Below the pieces are notes generated by a model. That model was given only the letters and a program-made list of their open reading frames with translations, ran no database searches and was not told where the DNA came from. Shown piece by piece: positions 51,136 to 60,169 of a stretch of DNA of 64,000 nt. The DNA lies in the NCBI GenBank assembly GCA_036493895.1, contig DASXOZ010000070.1:164868-228867 (forward strand). The letters are read 5' to 3'. The DNA is from Candidatus Binatia bacterium (GTDB lineage: Bacteria; Desulfobacterota; Binatia; UBA1149; CAITLU01). The position numbers and the translations under genes were made by a program. Position 1 is the stretch's first letter. Every line of letters starts with the position of its first letter.

Positions 51136-52215
51136 ATGCCATCGCAAAGCCGATACGATCCCGAAGAGCTTCGCCTGCGCCTCGAGCCGTGGTTTCGCGA
51201 CCGGCTCGGAGGCGCGAAGGACCTGCACCTGGACGAGATCACCGCGCCGGGCCTGACCGGGTTTTCCAGCGAGACGATGCTCGTCGACGGGCATTGGAGC
51301 GACAACGGCCGCGAAGTGTCCGGCCGCTGGGTCGTGCGCTCGCGTCCCACCGAGCATCCGGTGTTCCCCGAATACGACCTGCACGCGCAGTTTCGCTGCA
51401 TGCAGATCGTTGCCGACGCGAGCGACGTGCCGGTGCCGCGCGTGCGCTGGTGGGAGCCGGATGCGCAGGTGATCGGCGAGCCGTTCTACGTGATGGATCG
51501 CATCGACGGCGAGGCGCCGAGCGACAATCCTCCGTACACGGTGATGGGCTTTCTTGCCGAGGCGGCGCCCGCGCAGCAGCGCGCGCTCTACGAGAAAGAG
51601 ATTTCGATCCTGGCGCGCCTCCACGCGATCGACTGGAAGAAGGCCGGCCTGGATTTCCTCGATCGGCGCCGCTTCGGACCGGCGGGATTCACGCAACAGC
51701 TCGCGTACTACCGCGATTTCCTCGCGTGGGCCTCCGAGGGCCGTCCCCAGCCTACGGTCGAGGCGGCGTTCGATTTCCTCGAAGCGAACGTTCCGCCGGG
51801 CCGCGACGTGGTCGTGCTGAACTGGGGCGACGCAAGACCGTCGAACATCATGGTCCGCGATTTCGAGCCCGTCGCGGTGCTCGACTGGGAGATGGCCACG
51901 CTCGGGCCGCCCGAATGCGACGTTGCGTGGTTTCTGTATCTCAATCGCTTTCTCAGCGAAGGAGTCGGTGCGCCTGCCCTGCCGGGATTTCCGCTGGATG
52001 AAGAGACCGCGTCGCTGTACCGCTCGTTCGGCGGCCGCGAGCTGCACGACCTGCACTATTACCAGGTGTGGGCCGGACTTCGCTTCAGCGTGATTTTCAT
52101 CCGCATCATCCAGCGGATGCAGAAGCAGGGCGTGCTGGTGCCGGGGTGGAGCGAGCAGAACAATATCTGTACGCAGTTCCTGGCGAAGGTTGGCGGGTTT
52201 GCGCTGCCGGCGTGA
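51136..52215 (+). CDS. Aminoglycoside-phosphotransferase-fold kinase (ACAD10-like)
   Basis: APH-family protein of 359 residues. The catalytic loop is NWGDARPSNIMV, with Asp in place of the common H-G-D context, and the metal-binding motif is VLDWEMATLG. FYVMDRIDGEAPSDNPPY and DVAWFLYLNRF match the group annotated as ACAD10-like or uncharacterised phosphotransferases found with acyl-CoA dehydrogenases, thought to act on hydroxy-acyl substrates. Antibiotic resistance is not implied. It starts 7 bp after the YbdD-like gene; the same strand suggests cotranscription. Confidence 0.86.
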   Translation: MPSQSRYDPEELRLRLEPWFRDRLGGAKDLHLDEITAPGLTGFSSETMLVDGHWSDNGREVSGRWVVRSRPTEHPVFPEYDLHAQFRCMQIVADASDVPVPRVRWWEPDAQVIGEPFYVMDRIDGEAPSDNPPYTVMGFLAEAAPAQQRALYEKEISILARLHAIDWKKAGLDFLDRRRFGPAGFTQQLAYYRDFLAWASEGRPQPTVEAAFDFLEANVPPGRDVVVLNWGDARPSNIMVRDFEPVAVLDWEMATLGPPECDVAWFLYLNRFLSEGVGAPALPGFPLDEETASLYRSFGGRELHDLHYYQVWAGLRFSVIFIRIIQRMQKQGVLVPGWSEQNNICTQFLAKVGGFALPA

Positions 52216-52239
52216 GCACGATTCCTCAGGCGCACCGCT

Positions 52240-52635
52240 CTATTCTGCCGCGATCGTTCCAACGTCGGTCTGGGAGAAATCGTCGCCCTTGTAAAGGAGA
52301 GGCTCACCCAGCGTCATGGCGAGGGCGTAGGAGAAACAGTCTCCATAGTTGAGCCCGGCTGGATGTCGCCCCTTTCCGAAGCGGAGGAACGCATCGCGGG
52401 CGGCATGGGCCTGCTCGGCGTCGACCGGCACCAGTACGATCTCCGCCTTGGCCACGAACAGGTCGAGATCACGCAACCCGTCGCCACCGTACCGCGCGCC
52501 GATCACGATCGACGTTTCGACGAAGGTGGCCGTGGAGATGGAGCGTGAAGCCGCGGCCTCGATGGCTGCGTTGAACGAGCGCCGCTCCGGTTCGTCCTGC
52601 AGGATCGCGAGAAGCGCCGAGGTGTCGAGAATCAC
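52240..52635 (-). CDS. vapC: VapC-type PIN-domain toxin
   Basis: PIN ribonuclease of 131 residues. Acidic residues of the active site appear as D4 (LDTSALLAIL), E40 (TFVETSIVIG), D in NYGDCFSYALA (about 99) and D in YKGDDF (about 117). It resembles VapC30-type toxins. GTG start overlaps the vapB stop by 4 bp. Complete, with no sign of decay. Confidence 0.94.
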   Translation of the reverse strand: MILDTSALLAILQDEPERRSFNAAIEAAASRSISTATFVETSIVIGARYGGDGLRDLDLFVAKAEIVLVPVDAEQAHAARDAFLRFGKGRHPAGLNYGDCFSYALAMTLGEPLLYKGDDFSQTDVGTIAAE

Positions 52636-52895
52636 CCGCGCGGCAGTCCGTTGTCGTCGTAGCCGAGAATGTCCTCGGCCGATCTGCTGTCGAGGACCGG
52701 CAGCGACGCGCAGTGCGTTGCGATCCGGTCGAGTTCCTCAGCGAGGGGGCGACGGGAGCGTTCGCGTCGAACGCGGGCGAGTCGATCGCGAAGAGCCTTG
52801 GTGACCGCTTCGGTCTTGGTCTCGCCCGCCAGCTTCGCCAGGTCTTCCGCCAGACGTTCCGTTTCCGGGTTTCGGATGTTCAGTGCCATTTTCAT
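52632..52895 (-). CDS. vapB: VapB-type antitoxin
   Basis: Antitoxin of 87 residues of the PSK/VapB transcription-factor-like family: ALNIRNPETERLAEDLAKLA then TKTEAVTKALRDRLARVRRE form the ribbon-helix-helix-type DNA-binding part, and the C-terminal acidic part binds the toxin. The start ATG (MKMALN) lies at the edge of an inverted repeat, fitting autoregulation. It forms a coupled module with vapC. Confidence 0.92.
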   Translation of the reverse strand: MKMALNIRNPETERLAEDLAKLAGETKTEAVTKALRDRLARVRRERSRRPLAEELDRIATHCASLPVLDSRSAEDILGYDDNGLPRG

Positions 52896-52923
52896 TACAC
52901 CTACACTACATACTACACGTAAT
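52894..52923. promoter_or_regulatory. Probable vapBC operator
   Basis: ATTAC (52894-52898) and GTAAT (52919-52923) are inverted around a TACAC-repeat core (ACACTACATACTACAC) immediately upstream of and overlapping the vapB start. AT-rich for this genome. Operator role inferred from position; the core contains GTGTAG direct repeats on the minus strand. Confidence 0.45.
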
Positions 52924-53071
52924 GACTGAGCAGGCAAGCCATCATGAGCTGGTTCAGCCAACGACTGGGACCTATTGCAAAAGCGCGACCCGAGTGCGCG
53001 GGCAAGGCACCGAATCGAAAGGCTTTCTCAGGTCGTCGCGAGTTTTTCTCAGAACATCCTGCGACCTCGCC

Positions 53072-53962
53072 TCACCGTCGTTCCGATTTCTCCTGCTCGA
53101 TCGCGTTGCGAAGGTTCCCACCCACGGCTCGCAGCAATGTCGCGCCTTGCTGCGGGCTTCTCCCAAGGGCAATCAGCACCGCCAGCTTGATGTCGCTCCC
53201 CGCCTGTTCGAGAGCGCTCGCTGCGACCGAATCTTCGACAGCGGCGGCGTGCGATACCATCTTCACGGCACGATCGCGCAGCTTCCGGCTCGATAGCCGC
53301 ATGTTGATCATCAGGCCCATGTGGACGCGCCCGAGGCGCAGCATCACCGCGGTCGAGAAAAGATTCAGGGCGATCTTCTGCGCCGTTCCGGCTTTCATCC
53401 GTGTGGAACCGGCGATGACCTCGGCGCCCGTATCGAGCAGGATGGGATGATCGACTGCCTCGAGCAGCGGCGTTCCCGCGTTGCTCGCAAGACCGACAGT
53501 CAGCGCGCCCGTCGCCGCCGCCGTTCGAACGGCGGCCAGAGTGTAAGCGGTGCGCCCGCTGGCGGCGACGCCAACCACCACATCCCAGGAGGTCGGCGCG
53601 AGAGCATGCGTCGCCGCCTCGGCAGCCGCCATGTCATCCTCCGCGCCTTCGACACTGGACCGCAGCGCATCCGGGCCGCCGGCGAGCAGGTAGGCTACGC
53701 GGTCCCAATCGTAAGTCGGACCCAGCTCCACCCCATCCTGCACCGCAATTCGCCCCGAGGTGCCGGCACCGACGTAGATGAGTCGTCCCTGCGAGCCGCT
53801 GAGCCGCTCCGCTGCGTCTTCGGCCGCTTCGGCGATCGTTGAGGACTGCGACTGCACGGCGGCTACAGCGGCAAGCTGGTCTTCGAGCATCGCCTGCACT
53901 GCGTCATGGGTCGTCCAGAGGTCGAGATCGGCAAATCGGGCGCTGATATCTTCGGTCGGCAA
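53072..53962 (-). CDS. murQ: N-acetylmuramic acid 6-phosphate etherase
   Basis: MurQ of 296 residues, removing lactate from MurNAc-6-phosphate to give GlcNAc-6-phosphate in cell-wall recycling. SIS-domain motifs: LIYVGAGTSGRIAVQDGVEL (about 61-80), GVAASGRTAYTLAAVR and AEVIAGSTRMKAGTAQKIALN, the last diagnostic for MurQ. TTG start with GAGGAG 8 bp upstream. Divergent from the amino-sugar kinase gene. Confidence 0.95.
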   Translation of the reverse strand: MPTEDISARFADLDLWTTHDAVQAMLEDQLAAVAAVQSQSSTIAEAAEDAAERLSGSQGRLIYVGAGTSGRIAVQDGVELGPTYDWDRVAYLLAGGPDALRSSVEGAEDDMAAAEAATHALAPTSWDVVVGVAASGRTAYTLAAVRTAAATGALTVGLASNAGTPLLEAVDHPILLDTGAEVIAGSTRMKAGTAQKIALNLFSTAVMLRLGRVHMGLMINMRLSSRKLRDRAVKMVSHAAAVEDSVAASALEQAGSDIKLAVLIALGRSPQQGATLLRAVGGNLRNAIEQEKSERR

Positions 53963-53984
53963 GTCAGCGTCTCCTCACGGATGT

Positions 53985-54012
53985 TTGTCCTGCTATCATC
54001 ATTGCTCACTAT
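53985..54012 (+). promoter_or_regulatory. Possible promoter of the amino-sugar kinase
   Basis: TTGTCC (53985-53990), 16-bp spacer, CACTAT (54007-54012), 8 bp before the ATG at 54021. The -10 is weak. Confidence 0.3.
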
Positions 54013-54020
54013 CCGAGCGG

Positions 54021-54893
54021 ATGATGCCACTCTACCTGGGAATAGACGCCGGCGGCACCCACACGCGCGCACGGTTGGTCTCGGACAGCGGAGACGTTCT
54101 CGGCGCCGGCGAAACCGAAGCCGCCAATACGCCGGCCGGTCTGCCGCACGCACTGCAGGTCATCGAGGAAGCTTACAGCCATGCTGCCCGCCAGGCAGGA
54201 ATCGCAGAGACCGGGCTCTCGTCGATTCACGCAGGCATCGGCATGGCCGGACTGAACCGGCGCGGAGTTCTCGACGGTCTCAAGGCACATTCCTTCCCAT
54301 TCAAGTCCACCGCCTTCGCAAGCGACGCTGCGATTGCCAATCTCGGCGCCCATGCAGGACAGGATGGTGCGATCGTCGTTGTCGGAACGGGAAGCATCGG
54401 CTTCGCCCGTATCGGCGATGAGATCGTCACGGTAGGCGGCTATGGATTTGCGGTCTCGGACGAAGGCAGCGGCGCCGAATTGGGTCTGCGCGCGATCCGC
54501 CGCGCACTGTGGGCGCGCGACGGACGCATCCCGCACACGGCACTCACCCGGGAATTGCTCGATCACTTCCATGGCTCTGCAGGCGAGATCGTCGATTGGA
54601 CCGCGCGAGCGACTCCCCGCGACTATGCGGCGTTCGCACCGATGGTCATGCAACACGCAAACCAGGGCGATGCCACGGCCGAGCTGATCGTGCAGGAAGC
54701 GGCGCAACGAATCGGAGCGGTGATCCGCACCATGCTGGAACGCGGCGCTCCGCATTGCTGCCTGATGGGCGGCCTGGCCCCGCACTTGCGCGACTGGCTC
54801 GCCCCCAGCATCAGGGCGCGCCTGCGCGAGCCGCTCGGCGACGCGTTGGATGGCGCGGTCCTGCTCGCCCGCACGCGCGCTGCGCAGACATAA
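54021..54893 (+). CDS. N-acetylhexosamine kinase (BadF/BadG family, NagK/MurK-like)
   Basis: ASKHA-type kinase of 290 residues. The phosphate-1 loop is LGIDAGGTHTRARLV, a second loop is VVGTGSIGFARIGDE, and SDEGSGAELGLRAI follows; this is the NAGK/GspK pattern of GlcNAc or glucosamine kinases. Next to murQ it most likely phosphorylates GlcNAc and/or MurNAc from recycled peptidoglycan (MurK-like). ATG at 54021 or 54024. A leaderless-type promoter lies just upstream. Confidence 0.87.
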   Translation: MMPLYLGIDAGGTHTRARLVSDSGDVLGAGETEAANTPAGLPHALQVIEEAYSHAARQAGIAETGLSSIHAGIGMAGLNRRGVLDGLKAHSFPFKSTAFASDAAIANLGAHAGQDGAIVVVGTGSIGFARIGDEIVTVGGYGFAVSDEGSGAELGLRAIRRALWARDGRIPHTALTRELLDHFHGSAGEIVDWTARATPRDYAAFAPMVMQHANQGDATAELIVQEAAQRIGAVIRTMLERGAPHCCLMGGLAPHLRDWLAPSIRARLREPLGDALDGAVLLARTRAAQT

Positions 54894-54918
54894 AGCAGAA
54901 AATGGAGATGAACCCCCC

Positions 54919-55008
54919 ATGGCCGTGCAAGTGGAGCCGGCACCCGACCTTGCGTCGGAACCCCTGCGCGAGATCGCGTGGAACCGCCACGGCCTCGTGA
55001 TGACCTGA
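54919..55008 (+). CDS. Small unknown frame, possible remnant
   Basis: A 29-codon frame (starting MAVQVEPAPDLASEPLREIA) 25 bp after the kinase gene, with GGAG upstream and a TGA at 55006. It looks like the N-terminus of a longer protein and ends abruptly, in a cluster where nagA is also deleted. It may be a decayed gene or chance. No function is recognised. Confidence 0.25.
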   Translation: MAVQVEPAPDLASEPLREIAWNRHGLVMT

Positions 55009-55057
55009 CCCGCACGTCGAACGGCCGAACCGCCGAGGCGATTGCGGACCTGCGGCG

Positions 55058-55987
55058 TCAGCCCGGGGAGTCGAGAACCCGGACGACGGACTTCCCGCGC
55101 AATGGCTTCGCCTCGAAGGCCTCACGCGCGCGGGCGAGCGGAAAGACTCGATCGACATCAGGCCTGAGGATGCCTTCGTCGATCCACTTCGCGAGATCTT
55201 CGAGCTGGATCCGGTCGGGCTCGACGATGAAGAAAGCCGATCGTACGCGCGGATCCTTGGATGTCGTCCCGTCGTTGCTGATCGTCACGAGGCGGCCGCT
55301 CGGACCGAGCACTTGCCAGGAGCGATCGAGCGTTTCGCCGCCCACGGTATCGAACACGAGATCGACGTCGCTGACGGCGCTCTCGAAGGCCACCGCCCGA
55401 TAGTCGATCGTCTCTTGAGCGCCGAGTTCACGCACGAGTGCTTCATTGGCGGCGGAGCAGGTCGCGATCACGTGGGCGCCGCGCCAGCGGGCGATCTGCA
55501 CGACGAACTGCCCGACCGCTCCGGCGCCTCCATGAACCAGCACCCGGTTGCCTTTGGCGAGACGACCGCGGTGGATGAGGCCCTGCCAGGCCGTCAGCGC
55601 GGAAATGGGAGTGACCGCGGCGGACAGCTCGTCGAGCGAATCGGGCCTGGGAACGACGAAGTCGGGCCGCGTGACGCAGTACTCCGCGAAAGCGCCGTCG
55701 CAAAACCAGTCGTTCAGCCCGAACACCCGGTCACCGACCGATACACCTTCGGACCTCCCGCCGACTTCGACGACTTCACCGGAGAATTCGTGCCCGGGAA
55801 TGATGGGAAACGGCCGGGGCTGCGTGAGGCGCGTGAACCAGGTCGGAAACCATTCGAGCTCGCCCGGCGTCACGCCCGCCGCATGGACGCGAACGAGGAT
55901 CTCCCCGGCGCCAGGCTTCGGAACCGGCGCGACCTCGTAGCGGAACATTTCGGGACCGCTCCGCTCGTGAATTCGAATCGCCTTCAT
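55058..55987 (-). CDS. Zinc-independent NADP alcohol dehydrogenase/quinone oxidoreductase
   Basis: MDR-family reductase of 309 residues. N-terminal GroES-like domain (ILVRVHAAGVTPGELEWF, FPIIPGHEFSGEVVEVG, VGDRVFGL) and Rossmann domain with RVLVHGGAGAVGQFVVQIAR (about 147-166). No zinc ligands are seen. It would reduce quinones or enals with NADPH. The ATG at 55987 is chosen; a GTG two codons upstream is possible. It is not an obvious part of the recycling pathway. Confidence 0.9.
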   Translation of the reverse strand: MKAIRIHERSGPEMFRYEVAPVPKPGAGEILVRVHAAGVTPGELEWFPTWFTRLTQPRPFPIIPGHEFSGEVVEVGGRSEGVSVGDRVFGLNDWFCDGAFAEYCVTRPDFVVPRPDSLDELSAAVTPISALTAWQGLIHRGRLAKGNRVLVHGGAGAVGQFVVQIARWRGAHVIATCSAANEALVRELGAQETIDYRAVAFESAVSDVDLVFDTVGGETLDRSWQVLGPSGRLVTISNDGTTSKDPRVRSAFFIVEPDRIQLEDLAKWIDEGILRPDVDRVFPLARAREAFEAKPLRGKSVVRVLDSPG

Positions 55988-56093
55988 CTGCACCCGCTGT
56001 GGTGTGTCCCGGGCAATCGCCCGTGGTCTCTATACGTGCCTGGTCCAGAACGATTCAAGAGCGAACGCGAGGCTTGGCCGGCCTCTGCAGGGG

Positions 56094-56471
56094 TCAGAGC
56101 TCGCCCGCTATCCACGTTTCGACGACATTGTTGTCCACATCGAGCAGCACGAGATCCGCGCGAAGTCCGGGCCTGATCGCGCCCCTTTGCTGCGAGAGCC
56201 CGAGTATGTCGGCAGGCACCGCGCTCGCCATCCGCACGGCGGTCGCGGTATCCACGCCCATCAGGCGCTCGGCATTGCGAACCGCCGCGGCCATGGTCAG
56301 GTGCGATCCGGCCAGCGTTCCATCGGAGGTGACGCAGCGGGCACCCTCGTCCGGGCACTCGCGCGACGGGAGCACATCGAGGACGCGGCCGCTCTCCACC
56401 ACCACGCAGCAATCCTGCCGAAACCCGTCGGGTGTCAGCACGCGCGAAGGATGAAGTGCGACCTGGCTCAT
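56094..56471 (-). pseudogene. nagA: nagA with catalytic core deleted in frame
   Basis: A 125-residue frame joins the N-terminal strand region of N-acetylglucosamine-6-phosphate deacetylase (ALHPSRVLTPDGF...VVVESGRVLDVLPSREC) directly to its C-terminus (TSDGTLAGSHLTMAAAVRN, VRMASAVPADILGL, RADLVLLDVDNN). About 250 residues of the amidohydrolase barrel, with the metal-binding Glu/His and catalytic Asp, are missing, yet start, stop, frame and a GGAG ribosome binding site remain. It cannot deacetylate. The surrounding murQ, kinase and epimerase genes confirm what it derived from. Confidence 0.8.
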
Positions 56472-56567
56472 TCTATTGCTTCTCCACCCGGTGGCTTATC
56501 GATCTTCGATGAGGGATGTCGAGATCGCCAGCTACCCGATCGAGACTGCGTTCCAACGGATTCAGCG

Positions 56568-57590
56568 ATGATCGAAGACACGTTCCGACTAAGCAGCGCC
56601 CGCGCGTATCGCGAGACCTGGCCGCTCGCGACACCTTTCGTCATTTCCCGCGCCCGAGCGGATACGACCGACCTGCTCGTCGTCGAGGTCCAAGAGGGCC
56701 AGTGGGACGGCCGCTGCAGGGGACGCGGCGAGGCCTGTCCGATCCGGCGCTTTGGGCAGGGTATGGAGAAGGCGGTTGCCGAGGCCGAAGCGATGCTCGC
56801 CGCACTGCGGGGCGGAGCCGACTGGTCGAAGCTGTACGACCTTTCTTCCCCCGGCGCCGCGCGCAACGCGGTCGACTGCGCCCTGTGGGACTTGAGGGCC
56901 AAGCGTGCCGGCAAGCCGATCTGGGAACTGCTCGAGTTGCCGGAGTGGCAACCGGTGGAAACGGTGTTCACGATCAGCGTCGCCGCGCCCGAGGTCATGG
57001 CTGCAGCGGCGCGCGACGCCGGCCCCTACCCCATCCTCAAGATCAAGCTTGGCGGAAGCGACGACGATTCGCGCATCCGCGCAATTCGCGACGCCGTACC
57101 GGACAAACGGCTGATCGTCGACGTCAACGAGGGTTGGACTCTCGCCGAGCTTCGGCGATGCCTTCCCGCAATGATCGACGCAGGCGTCGAGCTGATCGAA
57201 CAGCCGCTCCCGGCCGGGCGTGATCAGGAGCTCGCCCAGCTACCCCGCGCGGCGCGGGCGCTTCCGATCGGCGCGGATGAATCCTGCCATGTCGCTTCGG
57301 ACGTCGATCGGCTGGTCGAGCTTTACGACGTGGTCAATATCAAGCTGGACAAGGCGGGCGGGCTCACCGAAGCATTGCGCATGCTCGATCGCGCGCGCTG
57401 CGCCGGGCTCGACGTCATGGTCGGCTGCATGCTCGGAACGTCGCTCGCGATGGCGCCGGCGATGATCCTCGCGCAATCGAGCCGCTTCGTCGACCTCGAT
57501 GCACCGCTGCTGATCGGGACCGACCGCACTCCCGCAATGGTCTACAAGGACGGCATCGTCTTCCCGCCCTCGCCGGAGGTTTGGGGCTGA
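56568..57590 (+). CDS. Dipeptide epimerase (L-Ala-D/L-Glu type), enolase superfamily
   Basis: Mandelate-racemase/muconate-lactonizing subgroup enzyme of 340 residues. The catalytic Lys-x-Lys is ILKIKLGG (about 161-168), metal ligands lie in IVDVNEGW, LIEQPLP and GADESCH, and the second catalytic Lys is in VNIKLDKAGGLTEA. VGCMLGTSLAMA resembles L-Ala-D/L-Glu epimerases (YcjG/YkfB) of murein peptide recycling. The ATG gives a short N-terminus and no strong ribosome binding site is seen; a 20-codon frame ending in ATGA overlaps its start. Confidence 0.88.
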   Translation: MIEDTFRLSSARAYRETWPLATPFVISRARADTTDLLVVEVQEGQWDGRCRGRGEACPIRRFGQGMEKAVAEAEAMLAALRGGADWSKLYDLSSPGAARNAVDCALWDLRAKRAGKPIWELLELPEWQPVETVFTISVAAPEVMAAAARDAGPYPILKIKLGGSDDDSRIRAIRDAVPDKRLIVDVNEGWTLAELRRCLPAMIDAGVELIEQPLPAGRDQELAQLPRAARALPIGADESCHVASDVDRLVELYDVVNIKLDKAGGLTEALRMLDRARCAGLDVMVGCMLGTSLAMAPAMILAQSSRFVDLDAPLLIGTDRTPAMVYKDGIVFPPSPEVWG

Positions 57591-57867
57591 ATGAAGTTGA
57601 CATTGGCGCTCGCGCGCCGTTGCTGACCATCGATACAGAGCGCACGTCACCCCAAGGAACTTCAGCCAGCGAGACGAACAATGACACGTTCGTCTCTGTC
57701 AGGTCTGGCGCGAGCCGGCGCCGCGCCTCTGACCGCGAAGCTGAACGCGAACGAATTGCGCATTCGTTCCCGGAGGAGGCACAACGGTCGCGTGGAGTAC
57801 GACTGCGAGAACTGCGAATAAGCCGCGCTTTTGACTCGTCGCGGCGCCCAAGTCTGGGCCCCGTCAT

Positions 57868-58734
57868 TCAGTCCTGACCGCAGACGTGCCAGCTCGGTGC
57901 CGCGGGATCGTCAGTGAACCGAGCGCTCGTCCCACAACTCGAAGTCCGCAGTCGAGGGCGATGGACGCCCTGGATATCGGCGCAAGGCTCTCCGTATGGT
58001 GCGATGCAACTTCCGGTGATCGACGAACCAGACGCCACCAGCTTGCCAGCGAACATGCCCAGGTAATTGCTCCCCGAGATTGTGGAGTTGACGAAATTGA
58101 TCCGGCCGAGCGCGTAAACCGCGTCATAGTTGTTCCCGTCGAAGGTCGAGTTGCTGATCGTTCCGCGCCCCACGTGCGCGCCTTCGCCGGTGTTGTTCGT
58201 CACGAAGCAGGTGTCCATCGTAAGCTGCCACCACACCACGACGCCGTAGTCGTTGCCTGCTACTGTGCAGTTGCTCAGGTTGGCGGAGCCGGTTCCGAAG
58301 AGTCCCATGCCGGTCCAACCGGTGATGTGCGCGTCGGTGATCGTGATGGTATCGGTCTTCAGCGACGTATCGCTGTAGACGCCGGTATTGTACCAGGTTT
58401 CCGCCGGCAGACCGGGCGACGATACGATCGCTCCCCCACTACCGGTTATCGTGCAATTTCCCTGGCAGTGGATCCCGCCGCCAAACGCGTACCCCGAACC
58501 GGATGTTCCCCGCGAAGGCGTGCCAGTCAGAATGTGGCCTGCCAGGTCGAGACTCCCGCCGGGCGTGATCGTCACGGCCCAGCCCGAGCTTGAGCTGCAA
58601 TCGAGGTCGGCCGCCAACACGGCGTTGCTCACCGTGCTGCCGCAGGTCGTGAGCGTGTCCGGGCTGGCCTGCGCAGCGCGCGAGCCGGCGACCAGGACGA
58701 TTGCGACAAGAATGGCGAGAATGGCACGTTGCAT
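57868..58734 (-). CDS. Secreted right-handed beta-helix protein
   Basis: Exported protein of 288 residues with a signal peptide (MQRAILAILVAIVLVAGSRA then QAS). The rest shows short repeated rungs of the parallel beta-helix type (SLDLAGHILTG, NCTITGSGGAIVS, TITITDAHITGWT, LSNCTVAGNDYGVVVW, TISNSTFDGNNYDAVYALG, NFVNSTISGSNYLGMFAG). The last 45 residues are Cys-containing (CIAPYGEPC, CGTSARF, WHVCGQD), a C-terminal cap. The fold is used for polysaccharide binding or cleavage, but no catalytic residues are recognised. GGAGG lies 5 bp before the ATG. Confidence 0.85.
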   Translation of the reverse strand: MQRAILAILVAIVLVAGSRAAQASPDTLTTCGSTVSNAVLAADLDCSSSSGWAVTITPGGSLDLAGHILTGTPSRGTSGSGYAFGGGIHCQGNCTITGSGGAIVSSPGLPAETWYNTGVYSDTSLKTDTITITDAHITGWTGMGLFGTGSANLSNCTVAGNDYGVVVWWQLTMDTCFVTNNTGEGAHVGRGTISNSTFDGNNYDAVYALGRINFVNSTISGSNYLGMFAGKLVASGSSITGSCIAPYGEPCADIQGVHRPRLRTSSCGTSARFTDDPAAPSWHVCGQD

Positions 58735-59081
58735 AGAATCCTCCGGACCGGTTGCCTCAGCCTAGCACTGTGCCGCGGCTGCTGGCGAGGGCGGGGGCTT
58801 CATCCCAGCCAACTCAGCTCGGGCACACAGCGCCGGTCCGACCAAGGCCAACCAGGGATGATCGGCAGCGTGCGCGCTGGCTCTGGGAATCGGTGCAACG
58901 AACGATTGGGGACCCCATCATCCCGGAAAACTCCGGTTGGCCGGCCGTCCGTCGTGGACCGGATCAGCCGCTTGCCGCGCTATTCGACAGTGCCCGAGGC
59001 CATGCGCCTGAAGCGGTCACTCGCGCAGCCGTCGCCGCGCCGCAGTTCGCTCCTGGTCGCCGCAACGTTGTAGATTCGCAG
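58735..59081. other. Gap between the beta-helix and UPF0178 genes
   Basis: 347 bp without a supported gene. The left part is the upstream region of the beta-helix gene. A TAGATT box at 59071-59076 lies 5 bp before the next gene. Plus-strand frames here lack start sites and family matches. Confidence 0.4.
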
Positions 59082-59531
59082 GTGCTGGAAATCTTCGTCG
59101 ATGCCGACGCGTGCCCGGTCAAAGAAGAGATTTACCGGGTAGCCAGGCGCTGCGCGCTGCCGGTGAGCCTGGTCGCCAACAGTTTCGTCGCGACTCCGCC
59201 CGACGGGTTGGTTCGCCTTGTCACCGTTGGCGCGGGCGATGACGTGGCCGACGACTGGATCGCCGGTCGCGCCGGCCGCGGCGACATCGTGATCACGGCC
59301 GACGTGCTGCTGGCGGCCCGCTGCCTGAAGGCCGGCGCACGCGTCGTCGATCCGAAGGGGCGCGAGTTCACCGACGATTCGATCGGCAGCCAGGTGGCCG
59401 GTCGCGAGCTGTCGCGCCGCCTGCGCGAGTCCGGCGTGAAAACCGACGGCCCGGCGCCGATGACGGGCAAGGACCGCGGCAGGTTCCTGAACACGCTGGA
59501 CACCGTGATCCAGTCGATCCGCCGCCAGTAG
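59082..59531 (+). CDS. UPF0178 (YaiI/YqxD) family protein
   Basis: Protein of 149 residues with the family pattern IFVDADACPVKEEIYRVA (about 4-21), LVANSFV, ADDWIAGRAGRGDIVITADV and GREFTDDSIG. Members have a PIN-like nuclease fold of unknown role. The GTG at 59082 is chosen by homology; no ribosome binding site is seen. Confidence 0.93.
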   Translation: MLEIFVDADACPVKEEIYRVARRCALPVSLVANSFVATPPDGLVRLVTVGAGDDVADDWIAGRAGRGDIVITADVLLAARCLKAGARVVDPKGREFTDDSIGSQVAGRELSRRLRESGVKTDGPAPMTGKDRGRFLNTLDTVIQSIRRQ

Positions 59532-59617
59532 TCGCGATGAGTGCAGCGCCGATGCCGACGCGATTGCAGCTGGACCCACGCGTGCGACGCAACTGACGCG
59601 CGCGCGACGGAGATGCA

Positions 59618-60169
59618 GTGGCAATCAAGGCAACGATCTTCAAAGTCGATCTCAGCGTCGCGGACATGGACCGCGGCTACTACGGGTCACACGCGCTGAC
59701 GATCGCCCGGCATCCGTCGGAGACCAGCGAGCGAATGATGATCCGCGTGCTCGCCTTTGCGCTGTGCGCCGGCGAGCGCCTGGAATTCGGCGGCGGAGTC
59801 TCCACGGCCGACGAGCCGGACTTGTGGGAGCGAAGCCTCGACGGCCAGATCGAACGGTGGATCGAGCTGGGTCAGCCCGACCCACGCAGGATTCACAAGG
59901 CTTGCGGACGCGCCGGGCGTGTCGCTGTCTATCTGTACGGAGGCAACAAGGCTGCAACCTGGTGGGAACAGGAACGTACTGGGCTCGAGCGCCACGACAA
60001 CCTGAGCGTCACTCTGCTCGCGGCTGAGCAGACCGCAAGGCTGGCCGAGCTTGCCGACCGCGGCATCTCGCTGCAGTGCAACATCCAGGACGCCGAAGTG
60101 TGGATCATGCGCGAAGCGCAGACGGTCCACCTCACGCCGCGGCTGCTCTTCGGCAGCGCCGCTGTCTGA
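59618..60169 (+). CDS. YaeQ-family protein
   Basis: YaeQ of 183 residues, matching the family N-terminus IKATIFKVDLSVADMDRGYY and the HPSETSERMMIRVLAFA, DEPDLWERSLDG, WIELGQPDPRRI and GGNKAATWW segments. Has a PD-(D/E)XK-like nuclease fold; once thought to act in hemolysin transcription, its role is unclear. GTG start with GGAG upstream. Confidence 0.95.
   Translation: MAIKATIFKVDLSVADMDRGYYGSHALTIARHPSETSERMMIRVLAFALCAGERLEFGGGVSTADEPDLWERSLDGQIERWIELGQPDPRRIHKACGRAGRVAVYLYGGNKAATWWEQERTGLERHDNLSVTLLAAEQTARLAELADRGISLQCNIQDAEVWIMREAQTVHLTPRLLFGSAAV

Noticed and set aside
51136-52215. Aminoglycoside resistance gene
   Set aside because: The fold is shared but the sequence matches the ACAD10-like phosphotransferase group, found in metabolic contexts.
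57591-57867. Possible small gene between the epimerase and the beta-helix gene
   Set aside because: The frames there begin inside neighbouring genes, lack ribosome binding sites and show no recognisable motif.
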